Below, piece after piece: positions 17,083 through 26,629 of a stretch of DNA of 64,000 nt. Within the stretch, counting starts at the first letter, position 1. Each line of letters begins with the position of its first letter. Location of the stretch: positions 32,042 through 96,041 of the forward strand of contig JALGSV010000011.1 in assembly GCA_029821755.1 (NCBI GenBank). The letters run 5' to 3'. Source of the DNA: Candidatus Zipacnadum vermilionense (GTDB taxonomy: Bacteria > Armatimonadota > Zipacnadia > Zipacnadales > Zipacnadaceae). Below the pieces are notes generated by a model. The model worked only from the letters and a program-made list of their open reading frames with translations, had not been told where the DNA came from and made no database searches. The position numbers were made by a program, and so were the translations under genes.

Positions 17083-17940
17083 GTGGTCAGAACGTCATAT
17101 TGCTTGCTGATGGGGTTGGTTTTACTCGGTCTCCTGGCCGGATGTGTGCCGATATGGATGGTGCCGAAGGACCAGCGCCCGACGATCATCACCCCGGCTC
17201 CCGCCCCGGCCCCGGCGGCGGAACCGACCGCGACGACTCCCCCCACGGAGGCTACCGTGCCCCAGCAGCCGGGGGAGATGGCGGCGCTGCAAACGACCAA
17301 GGCTTTCAAGCCCGGCTGGCAGGCGATGGTCAACTCACACACCGGCGACTGGAGCGAAGTGGTGGTCCTGACGGGGCCCGCGTGGCAGCAGTGGTCGAGC
17401 CGCCTGCGGCTGCGCTGGACGGAAACCGACTACCAAGTCACACGCGACGAACCGCTGGCGGCGACCGCGGCGAGCCAGCCGGGGGAGCAGGCGGCGCTGG
17501 CCACGGCTAAGGCCCGCCGCTCGGACTGGGCGGCGACGGTCAACTCCCACACCAACGACTGGCTGGAGGTAGTGGTGAAGATGGGGCCGTCGTGGGGCGA
17601 CTGGCGCACCGGCCTGCGCCTGCGCTGGACCGGCAGCGGTTACCAGGTAGTGACGGAGGGGCCGATCCCCCAGCCGAGCGCCCAGCCAAGACCCAAACCA
17701 AAACCCAAACCCGCCGCAACCAGTTCCGGCAAGACCACGTCCGCGGCGCGCCGGATAGTCCAGGGACGCCATCCCGGCTGGGTGACTAAGGTGGTGGACG
17801 TGGAGGGCAACAACGACGTGGTGGTAGTCTGGACCGGCCCGCCCCGCAGCGAGTTCGCCTTCTGGTACCGGATAGCCTGGTCAGGCGGGCGCTATGTGAT
17901 CCAGGACGAAGGCGCCATTCAGGGACCAGATTCCATGTAG
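17083..17940 (+). CDS. lipoprotein with three copies of a short beta-rich repeat
   Basis: 285 residues. GTG start five bases after GGAGGTGA (a GTG at 17074 overlaps that site). The lipobox LLAGC puts the acylated Cys at 21. After a Pro/Ala linker come three related units: about 63-127, 132-194 and 221-278. Each has a W-x-x-x-V segment, then VVV/VV-x-x-GP, then RLRW or YRIAW, then Y-x-V and an acidic/Gly/Pro turn. Units one and two share QPGE-x-AAL-x-T-x-KA at their starts. A PKPKPKP linker separates unit three. No known family recognised; probably an outer-membrane or cell-surface binding protein. Confidence 0.72.
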   Translation: MVRTSYCLLMGLVLLGLLAGCVPIWMVPKDQRPTIITPAPAPAPAAEPTATTPPTEATVPQQPGEMAALQTTKAFKPGWQAMVNSHTGDWSEVVVLTGPAWQQWSSRLRLRWTETDYQVTRDEPLAATAASQPGEQAALATAKARRSDWAATVNSHTNDWLEVVVKMGPSWGDWRTGLRLRWTGSGYQVVTEGPIPQPSAQPRPKPKPKPAATSSGKTTSAARRIVQGRHPGWVTKVVDVEGNNDVVVVWTGPPRSEFAFWYRIAWSGGRYVIQDEGAIQGPDSM

Positions 17941-17960
17941 ACGGGCCGAAGCAAGCGTAG

Positions 17961-17996
17961 CAGCCCTGGAGAGCCTCCTCCGGGGCTGTTTCGTTT
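17961..17996 (+). terminator. Rho-independent terminator
   Basis: 11-bp stem (CAGCCCTGGAG / CTCCGGGGCTG, one G-T pair) with a 6-base loop, followed by TTTCGTTT. It starts 20 bases after the repeat-lipoprotein stop codon. Confidence 0.8.
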
Positions 17997-18010
17997 CCGG
18001 GGAAGGCCGG

Positions 18011-18033
18011 GCCGGAGGCCCGCCCCACGCGGA
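18011..18033. repeat. REP-like repeat (half unit)
   Basis: GCCGGAGGCCCGCCCCACGCGGA carries the same GCCCGCCCCACGCGGA end as the composite element at 10213-10333. Confidence 0.5.
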
Positions 18034-18099
18034 GCGGGAGGATTCTCCGCCGCCGGGGAGGAAAGCCCACCCGATTCCACCTCAGGGAGGTCACCCACC

Positions 18100-21000
18100 A
18101 TGCCAAGTCGCCGCTTCGCTTCCTCCACGCCCGCTACCGTTGCCCTGGCCGGGGCTACCATTGTCCTGCCGCGCCGGGCCCATGAGACCGTCCGGCTGGC
18201 CGCCGGGGAGTTGGCCCGCTATCTGTATCTGCTCACTGGCGAGGTGAGCCCGCTGGCCGACAAGCTGCCGGAGAGCGGCGTCGCCGTGGTGCTGCACCGC
18301 AAGCTGGCCGCGACGTGTGGCGTCAAGGCGTCTAAGGCAGACCAGAGCTACCGGTTGGCGGTAGCGCATGAGGGAAAGCTGACCTGCCTGTGTATCGCCG
18401 CGCCACAGCCGGCCGGGATGCTCTATGGGGTGTATGGTCTGCTGGAGGACCTGGGGATGGGCTTCTACGCGGGCGGGGATACCTTCCCAGAGTTGCCCGC
18501 GCCGGCGCGCGTACCCGCCGACCTGGATCGCACCGAGGCCCCGGCCTTCAAGATGCGGGGGAACATGCTGCACTATAACTTCCTGTGTGGCCCGACCGAC
18601 TGGGGCCTGGGGGACTACAAGTTCTACTTCGATCAACTAGCCCGGATGCGCGGCAATGTGCTGCTGATGCACTGGTATGACGGCGAGCCGGGGGCGGCGT
18701 ATGAGGTGGACGGGGAGTACCTGGCCGGCGGGGTGACGCCCAATTCGCTTACCCGCCCCTGGGGCGCGCTGAAATCGCTGCGGACCTCGCAGTTCTACTT
18801 CGACACCGGGCGGTTCTTCGGCGAGGAGATCTTCTCCAGCCCGGCGGGGGCAGGTCTGCCGGACCTGCTGACGGAGGTCAAGCGATCGGAAGAGATGTGG
18901 GCCGAGGCGACGCGGTATGCACGGACGGCAGGGATCCATGTGGCGGCGGGGTTTGAGGCGCCGCGGGGGGACCCGACCGAGGCGAAGACGGTCGAGAACT
19001 TCCGGGCACGGGTCCGGCAGTTCCTGGGACGCAACCCGCATATCTCGCACTTCGCGCTGTGGCAGCACGAGTCGGGGAGCTGTACCGGCAGCCAGCCGCC
19101 GGCGAAGGGGACCTCTGCGGCGAAGCTGCACGCGGAGCAGCACGAGCTGTTCGCGTACCTGGGGACCGAGCGGCGCGTGTGGGAGGCCATCCGGTACGGA
19201 CGGTTCGCGGCAATTGCGGCGGAGGCGTTGGCGGAGGAGCGGCCGGGAATGCCGATGGTGGTGGTCGGCTGGGGTGGCGACCGCTGGATGCGGTTCGCCG
19301 ACTTCTGCCTGGCCTACGACAAGTTGCTCCCGTCCAACGTGATCTTCACCTGCCACGACAACATCGACGCCTCGTTCGGGCCGAACGTGAGTACGCCCTG
19401 GGGAGAACTGCCGCCGGAGCGTGAGCGCTGGGCCATGCCGTGGGTGGAGGGGGATATCGACGACTGCTGGGTGCGCCAGCCGCACGTGGAGTCGCTGGGC
19501 AAGCTAGCGCCGGACGCCCTGCAGAAGGGCTGCCAAGGCTTGCTCACGCTGCAGTGGCGGACCCGGGACGTGGAGGAGGAGACGGGGTACATCGCCCGCT
19601 TCGCCTGGGACACCTCACTAACCCCGGACCAGTTCTACCGCACCAAGGCGCGGCATGAGTTCGGGCCCGACCAGGAAGAAGCGATGGGGAAGGCACTGGG
19701 GACGCTGCAACGCCTGGGAGCGCGCTGGACCGGGGTGCGGGGCACGGCGGAGTGCACGGGGATGCGCTGGAGCGGCTGGGTGCCGCATCTGCCCTTTGAG
19801 GTGGAAGACGCGGTCGAGCACCTACTGCCCAAAGCCGCGCAGGTGGTGGAGATGCTGTCCGAGGTGCCGCCGGAGAACGAGGACGCCGAGGCGGGGGCCT
19901 TCCACCTGCGGGGGCTGGGCGAGAAGCTCAAGAGGGTCAAGCATGACTCGAGCCGCTTCGGCGTGGCGGAGATGAAGGAGCAGGTCAAGCGCCTGCGGGC
20001 CCTGGCTGACGAGAAAGATCGCAAGCGCCTGCGGCGGGGTCTGTGGGAGATCGAAGAAGCGGTATACGCCCTGCGTGCCCCGCTGGTGGCGGCAGGTATG
20101 AGCAGCCGCTCCTTCCAGGCGATTGACGGCTTCCTCATCGGCATCCACCACCTGCAGCGCAACGCAGGCGCCAGTTGGCACGTGCCAGTGGTCCGCAGGC
20201 TACGCAAGCAACTGACGCGGCTGCGGGAGCGGTACTTGGAGGAGGGCCGCCTGGCGCGTCTGGAGCGGCTGGACTTCCTGGCTGCGACCATGGATTTCGC
20301 CCTGGGGTATGACTCGACGGTGAAGTTGGTGGCGGACGGGGAACTGGCGGATAAGGCGATCGCCGCCGCGGCCCAGGCGCGGGACAAAGGCAACGCGAAG
20401 AAGGCGGCCCAGATCGCGGCGGAGGCATACGAGGCGGTGCGCGAGGCCGGCATGCAGGGGGCCCTCGAAGCCTATACGAACAAGCTGACCACGCGCTGCG
20501 ACTTTGGGGTGCTGTGTACGCTGAATGTCAAGCCGATGCCGCTGTACTGGCAGAGCCTAGCGGCCTTGGAGGAGTTCTTCCCCGCCGTCCCCCCACGGCA
20601 GGTGCAGGCGCGCGGCCAAGCCGAGGAAGCGTGGATCTCGTGGCAGCCCTCGGGCAAAGGGGTGGCCCAGAACCTGTACCGGCGCAAGTCGGGCCGGCCG
20701 TGGCAGCGAGTGAACGCGGCGCCGCTGGCGAGGGACTGCGGTATGTTCGTGGACCGGCCCAAGGCGGGAGAATGGCAGTATGCGGTGACGGCGCTGGATG
20801 AGAAGGGCTGGGAGAGCCCGCGGTCGCACGTGGGCCACGCCACCGTCGGGCTGGTCACGCCGCCCCGGATTGTGGCCTGCCAGCCCTACAGCCACGCGGC
20901 TGCCGGGGAGGACCTGGTGGTGCGGGTGAATGTGGTGAGCGACCGGGAGGTGGAGACGGTAGCAGTGGTGTTCCGCAAGGCGGGCGAAGAGGCGTGGCAG

Positions 21001-21177
21001 TGGACGCCGATGCTGCCGCGGTTCCGGGAGTCGTGGCAGGGGGCCATCCCCGGTGAGGAAATACGGGAGGGGACGCTGGAGTTCTTCGTGGTAGCCGCCG
21101 AGGCCGAGGGCGCCACGAGCGCCTGGCCGGTGACGGCGGAGGACCTGCCCTGGAGCGTGACGGTGATGGGGAAATGA
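18100..21177 (+). CDS. large GH67/GH20-like glycosidase-related protein
   Basis: 1025 residues, no obvious signal peptide. Residues about 15-145 match the alpha-glucuronidase / hexosaminidase N-terminal domain (TVRLAAGELARYLYLLTGE; QPAGMLYGVYGLLEDLGMGFYAGGDTFPELP). Residues about 150-520 are a TIM barrel (KMRGNMLHYNFL, MRGNVLLMHWYDGE, GIHVAAGFEAP, MVVVGWGGDRWMRFADF), residues 520-790 a helical region, and the C-terminus holds two Ig/Fn3-like units. I cannot identify the acid/base and nucleophile pair with certainty. It likely acts on uronic-acid or amino-sugar glycans. It lies downstream of a terminator and has its own GGGAGG ribosome site. Confidence 0.7.
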   Translation: MPSRRFASSTPATVALAGATIVLPRRAHETVRLAAGELARYLYLLTGEVSPLADKLPESGVAVVLHRKLAATCGVKASKADQSYRLAVAHEGKLTCLCIAAPQPAGMLYGVYGLLEDLGMGFYAGGDTFPELPAPARVPADLDRTEAPAFKMRGNMLHYNFLCGPTDWGLGDYKFYFDQLARMRGNVLLMHWYDGEPGAAYEVDGEYLAGGVTPNSLTRPWGALKSLRTSQFYFDTGRFFGEEIFSSPAGAGLPDLLTEVKRSEEMWAEATRYARTAGIHVAAGFEAPRGDPTEAKTVENFRARVRQFLGRNPHISHFALWQHESGSCTGSQPPAKGTSAAKLHAEQHELFAYLGTERRVWEAIRYGRFAAIAAEALAEERPGMPMVVVGWGGDRWMRFADFCLAYDKLLPSNVIFTCHDNIDASFGPNVSTPWGELPPERERWAMPWVEGDIDDCWVRQPHVESLGKLAPDALQKGCQGLLTLQWRTRDVEEETGYIARFAWDTSLTPDQFYRTKARHEFGPDQEEAMGKALGTLQRLGARWTGVRGTAECTGMRWSGWVPHLPFEVEDAVEHLLPKAAQVVEMLSEVPPENEDAEAGAFHLRGLGEKLKRVKHDSSRFGVAEMKEQVKRLRALADEKDRKRLRRGLWEIEEAVYALRAPLVAAGMSSRSFQAIDGFLIGIHHLQRNAGASWHVPVVRRLRKQLTRLRERYLEEGRLARLERLDFLAATMDFALGYDSTVKLVADGELADKAIAAAAQARDKGNAKKAAQIAAEAYEAVREAGMQGALEAYTNKLTTRCDFGVLCTLNVKPMPLYWQSLAALEEFFPAVPPRQVQARGQAEEAWISWQPSGKGVAQNLYRRKSGRPWQRVNAAPLARDCGMFVDRPKAGEWQYAVTALDEKGWESPRSHVGHATVGLVTPPRIVACQPYSHAAAGEDLVVRVNVVSDREVETVAVVFRKAGEEAWQWTPMLPRFRESWQGAIPGEEIREGTLEFFVVAAEAEGATSAWPVTAEDLPWSVTVMGK

Positions 21178-21334
21178 TGAATGATGAATGTGGGGGGGAG
21201 CGGAGGAAGTACTTGGATGTGCCGGAGGAGCAGGTGAGGTTGCAGCGAGAGAGGTGCGAGGGGTGCGCGGCACGGCTTCGTACCTGCTGACGGAAGCGCA
21301 TAGTGCTCACCGAATACGCTGCGAGGAGGCCATC

Positions 21335-22249
21335 ATGGAGAACCTGATCTGGAAGAACAAGGCCGGAGCCAGAACCCTGACTTCGACCCCCTTCAAGACG
21401 GAAGAAACCTTCGAGACGACCGTCTTCAATACTCCGGACATACTGGGCGAGGTGTTTCTGCTCAAACGACAGGTACGCGGAGGTGGTAAATCAGAAATCC
21501 CGGACATCATCGGCATTGACAAGGACGGGAACGTCTGCATCATTGAGATGAAGAACGTCGCCGTAGACGCGTCCATTATCTCTCAAGTTCTGCGGTATGC
21601 CATCTGGGCCGAAACAAATCCGGATTCCATCAAAGCGCTGTGGCTGGAGTGTAACAGCAAACCTGATGACATTGAGGTGGCGTGGGAGGGCCTACAAGTC
21701 CGGATCCTGGTGGTGGCGCCGAGTATCTCGCATTCCACGCTGGACGTCGTTGACAAGATTAACTACCCCGTCGACCTCATCGAGGTCCGACGGTGGGCGG
21801 AAGACGAGAATGAGTTCATGCTGGTGCAGCGCCTGGAACCTCCAAAGCCCAGACACGTCACGCCCGTGACAGGCCTGGGGGTTTACGACGACGACTTTTA
21901 CCTGACTAACCGCAATCGCCAGTCTGCGAAGGTGTTTCTCCGCTATGTGCGCGAGGTCGAGGCCGTCGTCAAGAAGCACGGATGGGCGCTTGAGACCAAG
22001 CGCAACAAGGCCTATGTCGCATTCAAGGCCGGCTTCTTCATTGCGTTCCAGGTCGAATGGATTGGCACCAAGACGTTCGCGTTTGGTGTCAAACTGCCCG
22101 AGGATGAGGCGAAGCAACTACCTCCAGAGATGACCAAGTACGTCAAGGAATGGAAGTACGCCTCGTACTACATCGAGCCAGGGAAGACGAGGACGGGTGA
22201 CTTCATCCCCTTGTTCGAGGCCGCCTACAAGCGGCTCGTTGGTGAGTAG
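21335..22249 (+). CDS. PD-(D/E)XK nuclease-like protein
   Basis: 304 residues, starting after GAGGAGG. The nuclease core is visible: PDIIGID (Asp57), IIEMKN (Glu71-x-Lys73) and SQVLRYA (Gln84 with Tyr88, the QxxxY motif of RecB-like nucleases). The C-terminal part (about 200-304) holds a small alpha/beta domain (YVAFKAGFFIAFQVEWIGTKTFAFGVKLP) of the type often fused to such cores (DUF5655-like, from memory). The base composition is clearly less GC-rich than genes on both sides, which suggests transfer. It may be a defence or repair nuclease. Confidence 0.72.
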   Translation: MENLIWKNKAGARTLTSTPFKTEETFETTVFNTPDILGEVFLLKRQVRGGGKSEIPDIIGIDKDGNVCIIEMKNVAVDASIISQVLRYAIWAETNPDSIKALWLECNSKPDDIEVAWEGLQVRILVVAPSISHSTLDVVDKINYPVDLIEVRRWAEDENEFMLVQRLEPPKPRHVTPVTGLGVYDDDFYLTNRNRQSAKVFLRYVREVEAVVKKHGWALETKRNKAYVAFKAGFFIAFQVEWIGTKTFAFGVKLPEDEAKQLPPEMTKYVKEWKYASYYIEPGKTRTGDFIPLFEAAYKRLVGE

Positions 22250-22297
22250 GCGGGGGAACAAGCCATCAATCTGCCTCCGAGTCGCAGGAGATACCCT

Positions 22298-23212
22298 ATG
22301 AGCAATGACATCGCCGCCCGCCGGGCCGAACTCTACTCCCTGCTTGGGGAGCTCCCCGAGCGCGACTACCCGATCTCCTGCGAGAAGGTCCTGGAGGAAG
22401 AGCGCGAGGGGTACGTCCTGGAGAAACTGTCGTTGGACCTGAATGGGGTCGAGCCGGTGCCGGCCTTCTTCGTACGACCGAAGGGGCTGACGGGACCGGC
22501 CCCGACGATCCTGTACAACCACTTCCACGGGGGGCAGTACCCCTACGGCAAGCTGGAGCTCTTGGAGGGCTCGCGGCTAGGGTGGCAGGACCCGCCCTGG
22601 GCCGTCGAGCTGACCCGGCGCGGGTGGTGCGCCTTCTGCGCCGATACCTGGGCCTTCGGTGAGCGCCGCGGGCGGACGGAGAGCGAGATCTTCAAGCACA
22701 TGCTCTGGTACGGCCGGGTGATGTGGGGGATGATGGTCTACGACAGCTTGCGGGCGGTGGACTATCTGGTGTCACGGCCGGAGGTGGACGCGGGGCGGCT
22801 GGGGACCATGGGCCTGTCCATGGGCAGCACCATGGCCTGGTGGACAGCGGCCCTGGACGAGCGGATCAAGGTGTGCGTGGATGTGTGCTGCCTGACCGAT
22901 TTCCAAGCGCTGATCGAGAGCCGGGGCCTGGACGGCCACGGGCTGTACTACTATGTCCCCAGCCTGCTCAAGCACTTCACCGCCGCCCAGATCAACGCCC
23001 TCATCGCCCCCCGCCCGCACCTGAGCCTGAACGGCAACTACGACCGGCTGACCCCGCCCGCGGGGCTGGATCGGGTAGACGCGGAACTCAAGCAGGTCTA
23101 CGCCGAGGCTGGGGTGCCGGAGGCCTGGAAACTGCTGCGGTATGAGACGGGCCATTTCGAGACGGCGGATATGAGGAAGAGGATTGTGGAGTGGCTGGAG
23201 AGGTGGATGTAG
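22298..23212 (+). CDS. alpha/beta hydrolase (acetyl-xylan-esterase / dienelactone-hydrolase-like), copy 1
   Basis: 304 residues, cytoplasmic. Core motifs are [10 protein letters not shown] (oxyanion region), the nucleophile elbow GLSMGS (Ser174), NYDRLTPP (acid) and TGHFET (catalytic His). An N-terminal segment of about 55 residues precedes the fold. It likely deacylates a small sugar ester or xenobiotic; substrate unknown. A very similar gene lies at 25682-26593. Sequence blocks such as SCE-x-VL-x-[18 protein letters not shown]-x-VDA and [13 protein letters not shown] are shared, so the two arose by tandem duplication with two other genes now between them. Confidence 0.82.
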   Translation: MSNDIAARRAELYSLLGELPERDYPISCEKVLEEEREGYVLEKLSLDLNGVEPVPAFFVRPKGLTGPAPTILYNHFHGGQYPYGKLELLEGSRLGWQDPPWAVELTRRGWCAFCADTWAFGERRGRTESEIFKHMLWYGRVMWGMMVYDSLRAVDYLVSRPEVDAGRLGTMGLSMGSTMAWWTAALDERIKVCVDVCCLTDFQALIESRGLDGHGLYYYVPSLLKHFTAAQINALIAPRPHLSLNGNYDRLTPPAGLDRVDAELKQVYAEAGVPEAWKLLRYETGHFETADMRKRIVEWLERWM

Positions 23213-23274
23213 GAGACGCGGCTTGGGTAAGATTGCGGAGGGATCGTCGCCCTAGACCGACGCGAGCGGGCGCC

Positions 23275-23727
23275 TCACACTCCGGCCCCCCTTCCTCGCG
23301 GCAGCGTCCCTGTCCGAGACGTGGCAGAGGCGGCGGGAACAGAGCACTCGCACGCCTTCTTGATGTACCCGTCGTATACTGTTTCCCCAAGGTACTTGCG
23401 CAGCCAGTCGGAAGCCTCCCTCAGATATGCCAGCCCCAGGTCGGTCGTCCTGTAAGTCAACTCCGAGTTCTCGGCTTCCAGCCGCCCCAGTGCAGAGAGG
23501 GCTCCCAACTGCTCGCCGACGTTGTTTGCATACCCAGTGTCAAAATAGAACTCGTCTGATTGAACATCGTCGAGTACGGCGTCTACCTCCCTGAGAATCT
23601 CGAGTACCGTGCGCGCCTCACATGCCGCTACAAGTAGCAGGTACTCAGTGGCACGCACGCGCCTCGCCTGCATTAAGGCGTCGGCTAACTCAAGATCGAA
23701 CAAGTTGATCTTCTCCGTTTGCGCCAT
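23275..23727 (-). CDS. small protein of unknown function paired with the HD phosphohydrolase
   Basis: 150 residues, starting after AAGGAG and 22 bases downstream of the HD gene on the same strand, so the two form an operon. No signal peptide or membrane helix. Mostly helical with acidic stretches (ATEYLLLVAACEARTVLEILREVDAVLDD) and a likely winged-helix-like middle (LGALSALGRLEAENSELTYRTTDLGLAYLR). I do not recognise a family. Tight pairing with an HD enzyme and low GC suggest it modulates or partners that enzyme. Confidence 0.6.
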   Translation of the reverse strand: MAQTEKINLFDLELADALMQARRVRATEYLLLVAACEARTVLEILREVDAVLDDVQSDEFYFDTGYANNVGEQLGALSALGRLEAENSELTYRTTDLGLAYLREASDWLRKYLGETVYDGYIKKACECSVPAASATSRTGTLPRGRGAGV

Positions 23728-23749
23728 CGTCGTTTTCTCCTTCTAAGGG

Positions 23750-25510
23750 CTAAGACGGAGTTGCCGCAGAGTAGGTCCGGGCAAACCATGTCTTGATCGC
23801 CGAGACCATTGCATTCTTGGCCGTCTCCCTCAGCGCGACGCGCTCGGCACGTTCGGTAGGCAGGCCGTCCCGAAGGGTCACGTAGGCCTGGAAGAACTGA
23901 AGCTTCTTATTGACATCCCGCAGGCTCAAGATGAGAGGGGACGCCTCCGGCAGAGGTGTCACCGTACCGTCTTCGTCGTTGTAGAGGTCGTAGGACTCGC
24001 GGGCGCCATAGTTGAACGGCCTGAAGAACGTTACGTTGACTAGGAAGAACCCAGCAACGTCGTCGGACTGCAGAGCTAGATTGGCTTCTCTCTCCAGTTC
24101 CATACGGCTGTGGCGTTCGCGAAGGTATTTGGTCGCGAGCCAGTTGAGGGCGTAACCGTCCTCCTCGATCATGCCCCTAATCATGTCTTCTTCATGCTTG
24201 ACGTTGCCCTTCAGCACGTCACCTTCCTTGATCGTACCGGTGAAGGACTCAAGCAACGTGCCGTTCGACTGTCCGTATTCGCTGGCGTCTTTCCACAAGG
24301 AGAGCCCGCTTCGCCGACGGAAGAGAATCTCCTCCAGAAGCAACTTCATGTCCAGGAGACTATCTTCGTCAAGCGACGTCTCCTCTGGCTCGTCCAGCGC
24401 ACTGAGGGTCGCAACGTACGCTGCCTTCAACCGCTCGATCACGTAGTGATCATCAAAGAAATGCTGATGGAGTGCCGGCGGGATGAAGTCGGAACGACTG
24501 TGGTGCATCGACAAATCCAGACCGGAATACGGATGTGACGTTGCGCAGGTCTTCTTTAACACTATGATTCGTCGGAGTACTTCCTGCAGGATCGTGTTGG
24601 TTGCTACCACCCTGCGATGGTACCCTTGCCACCGATAGAGCTTGTACCGCTCCACCACGACCCCTTCGACCGCGCTGAGGGCTTTGCGCGTCGGGCAAAA
24701 ACGGTAAGAGCCGTCACTATGCGCCAGGCGCATGCCGTCCATAACCCGATCGAGGTCAAACCCACCGAAACCGGAGCCGCTGGTTCTCCCATCCCTTGCC
24801 AGGTAGTCCGCCCGGTCGGCGTCGATGTCCCCAGCCAGGATGCCTCGGAGGGCTCGAGTAGCGGTGCCGCTGTCTGGCGGCTCCGTCAGAATGGCCTCCG
24901 CAATGTCGACCCAGAGGCCTCCGGCATCGCGCAACTCCTGGTCTGCTCGCATAATCAGCACGCCCAGGACCTCATGGAAGGCCATGTCGCTTTCTCTGCG
25001 GAGCTCCACTATGGTCTTCTGCTCCTGCTCTCCGTAGATGTGGGGAAGCAGGTCGTCCATCACTTGCTCTGACGTATGGGAGAAGGGCGGAGAACCGACA
25101 TCATGGAGCAGCCCCGCAGCCCTGAGTGCTTGCTGGACGGCATTCTCCAATTGTTCGGCAGAACCGTTAGGATCAAAGTGATCCTTGACGCCTGCGTCCA
25201 CACCCTTCTCCGTCAACAAGGCGGTCACCTCTTGCGCGCAACGGCCCAAGAAGTATTGCCGCATTTGGGTAGAGACGGCGCTGTTGTGGAGCGCCCCGGC
25301 CAACATCCGCGACGCCAAGTGCATGGTGCCCAACGAGTGCTCGAACCGAGTGCCGGAAGCGCAGGGAAAAGTCAGATAGGTAGTGGCATTCTGCTTGATG
25401 TGTCGGAGCCGCTGGAAAGCAGCCGTGTCGATGACTCGGAGCTCCACAGGAGTGACGCCGATGTAGCCGTGCAAGGTGTCCCTGAATGAGGCGGCTACAT
25501 GTGGGTACAT
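23750..25510 (-). CDS. HD-domain phosphohydrolase (dGTPase/SAMHD1-like)
   Basis: 586 residues from the ATG at 25510 (GAAGG upstream; an in-frame GTG ten codons earlier is possible). The N-terminal FRDTLHGYIGVTPVELRVIDTAAFQRLRHIKQ is the classic opening of the YwfO/SAMHD1 group. Metal ligands follow: RFEHSLG (His58), LLHDVGSPPFSHTSE (His136, Asp137, His145) and DADRADYLARD (final Asp). The enzyme family hydrolyses dNTPs or nucleotide second messengers. The C-terminal 250 residues are helical and specific to this protein. Base composition is less GC-rich than its neighbours. The gene reads against the flanking hydrolase genes. Confidence 0.85.
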   Translation of the reverse strand: MYPHVAASFRDTLHGYIGVTPVELRVIDTAAFQRLRHIKQNATTYLTFPCASGTRFEHSLGTMHLASRMLAGALHNSAVSTQMRQYFLGRCAQEVTALLTEKGVDAGVKDHFDPNGSAEQLENAVQQALRAAGLLHDVGSPPFSHTSEQVMDDLLPHIYGEQEQKTIVELRRESDMAFHEVLGVLIMRADQELRDAGGLWVDIAEAILTEPPDSGTATRALRGILAGDIDADRADYLARDGRTSGSGFGGFDLDRVMDGMRLAHSDGSYRFCPTRKALSAVEGVVVERYKLYRWQGYHRRVVATNTILQEVLRRIIVLKKTCATSHPYSGLDLSMHHSRSDFIPPALHQHFFDDHYVIERLKAAYVATLSALDEPEETSLDEDSLLDMKLLLEEILFRRRSGLSLWKDASEYGQSNGTLLESFTGTIKEGDVLKGNVKHEEDMIRGMIEEDGYALNWLATKYLRERHSRMELEREANLALQSDDVAGFFLVNVTFFRPFNYGARESYDLYNDEDGTVTPLPEASPLILSLRDVNKKLQFFQAYVTLRDGLPTERAERVALRETAKNAMVSAIKTWFARTYSAATPS

Positions 25511-25681
25511 TTTGCCTTCGCCGAGGGGAGGAATCGGCACGGGAGGTACTGACCTGGACCCCGCAATGCCAGAACCGCTTGCGGGTCACTGCAAGAACGG
25601 TTGCGATATTACGCGCCTCGTGGTACTTCGTCAAGGCTTTCCCTCAATTAAATGGAACAAAGTTTCCTAAGGTGACAACCA

Positions 25682-26593
25682 ATGTTCGACCATGCATCAG
25701 CCCGCACCGAGCTCTGGTCCCTGCTGGGGGACTTGCCCGACCGGGACCGGCCCATATCCTGCGAAACGGTGCTCATCGAGGAACGCGAGGACTATATCCT
25801 CGAGAAGCTGGCGCTGGACCTGAACGGGATCGAGTCGGTGCCGGCTTTCTTCGTCAAGCCCAAGGGAACGGCCGCCCAGCCCCGCCCCGCGATCCTCTAC
25901 AATCACTGGCACGCCGGGCAGTACGACCTGGGCAAGCGGGAGCTGCTGGAGGGGAACATGGGTCTGCAGGACCCGCCCTATGCGGTGGAACTGGCCCGGC
26001 GGGGGTACTGCGCGCTGGCCATTGACGACTGGAACTTCGGCGAGCGGCGCGGGCGGACGGAGTCGGAACTATTCAAGGCCATGCTCTGGCAGGGGCAGGT
26101 CCTGTGGGGGATGATGGCCTACGACAGCGTGCGGGCGGTGGACTACCTGGTGAGCCGCCCGGACGTGGACGCGGCGCGCTTGGGGACCCTCGGCATCTCC
26201 CTGGGCAGCACCATGGCCTGGTGGGTGGCGGCGCTGGACGAGCGTATCAAGGTCTGCGTGGATATCTGCTGCCTGACCGACTTCCACACGCTCATCGAGG
26301 TGCAGGGCCTCGACGGTCACGGCATTTTCTACTTCGTGCCCAAGCTGCTCCAGCACTTCAGCACGGGGAAGATCAACGCGCTGATCGCCCCCCGGCCGCA
26401 TTTGGCGCTGGCGGGCAACTACGACCGCCTCACCCCGCCGGCGGGCCTGGACCGGATCGACCTGGAGCTGCGCGAGACCTACGCCGAGAGGGGCCACGCC
26501 GACGCCTGGAAGCTGCTACGCTACGATACCGGCCACTTCGAGACGGCGCATGGGCGAGCGGAGATCGTCAAGTGGTTGGAGAAGTGGCTGTAG
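25682..26593 (+). CDS. alpha/beta hydrolase, copy 2
   Basis: 303 residues, AAGGTG eight bases upstream of the ATG. Same motifs as the copy at 22298: [16 protein letters not shown] (nucleophile Ser), NYDRLTPP and TGHFET, and near-identical blocks such as ALIAPRPHL and AGLDR. I judge the two proteins to be about 70 percent identical by eye. It sits beyond the HD/small-protein operon and is divergent from it. An AT-rich stretch in the 141-base gap probably holds both promoters. Confidence 0.82.
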   Translation: MFDHASARTELWSLLGDLPDRDRPISCETVLIEEREDYILEKLALDLNGIESVPAFFVKPKGTAAQPRPAILYNHWHAGQYDLGKRELLEGNMGLQDPPYAVELARRGYCALAIDDWNFGERRGRTESELFKAMLWQGQVLWGMMAYDSVRAVDYLVSRPDVDAARLGTLGISLGSTMAWWVAALDERIKVCVDICCLTDFHTLIEVQGLDGHGIFYFVPKLLQHFSTGKINALIAPRPHLALAGNYDRLTPPAGLDRIDLELRETYAERGHADAWKLLRYDTGHFETAHGRAEIVKWLEKWL

Positions 26594-26629
26594 GGAGGTC
26601 GTCGGTCACTGGTCGATGGCGCTGAGGGG

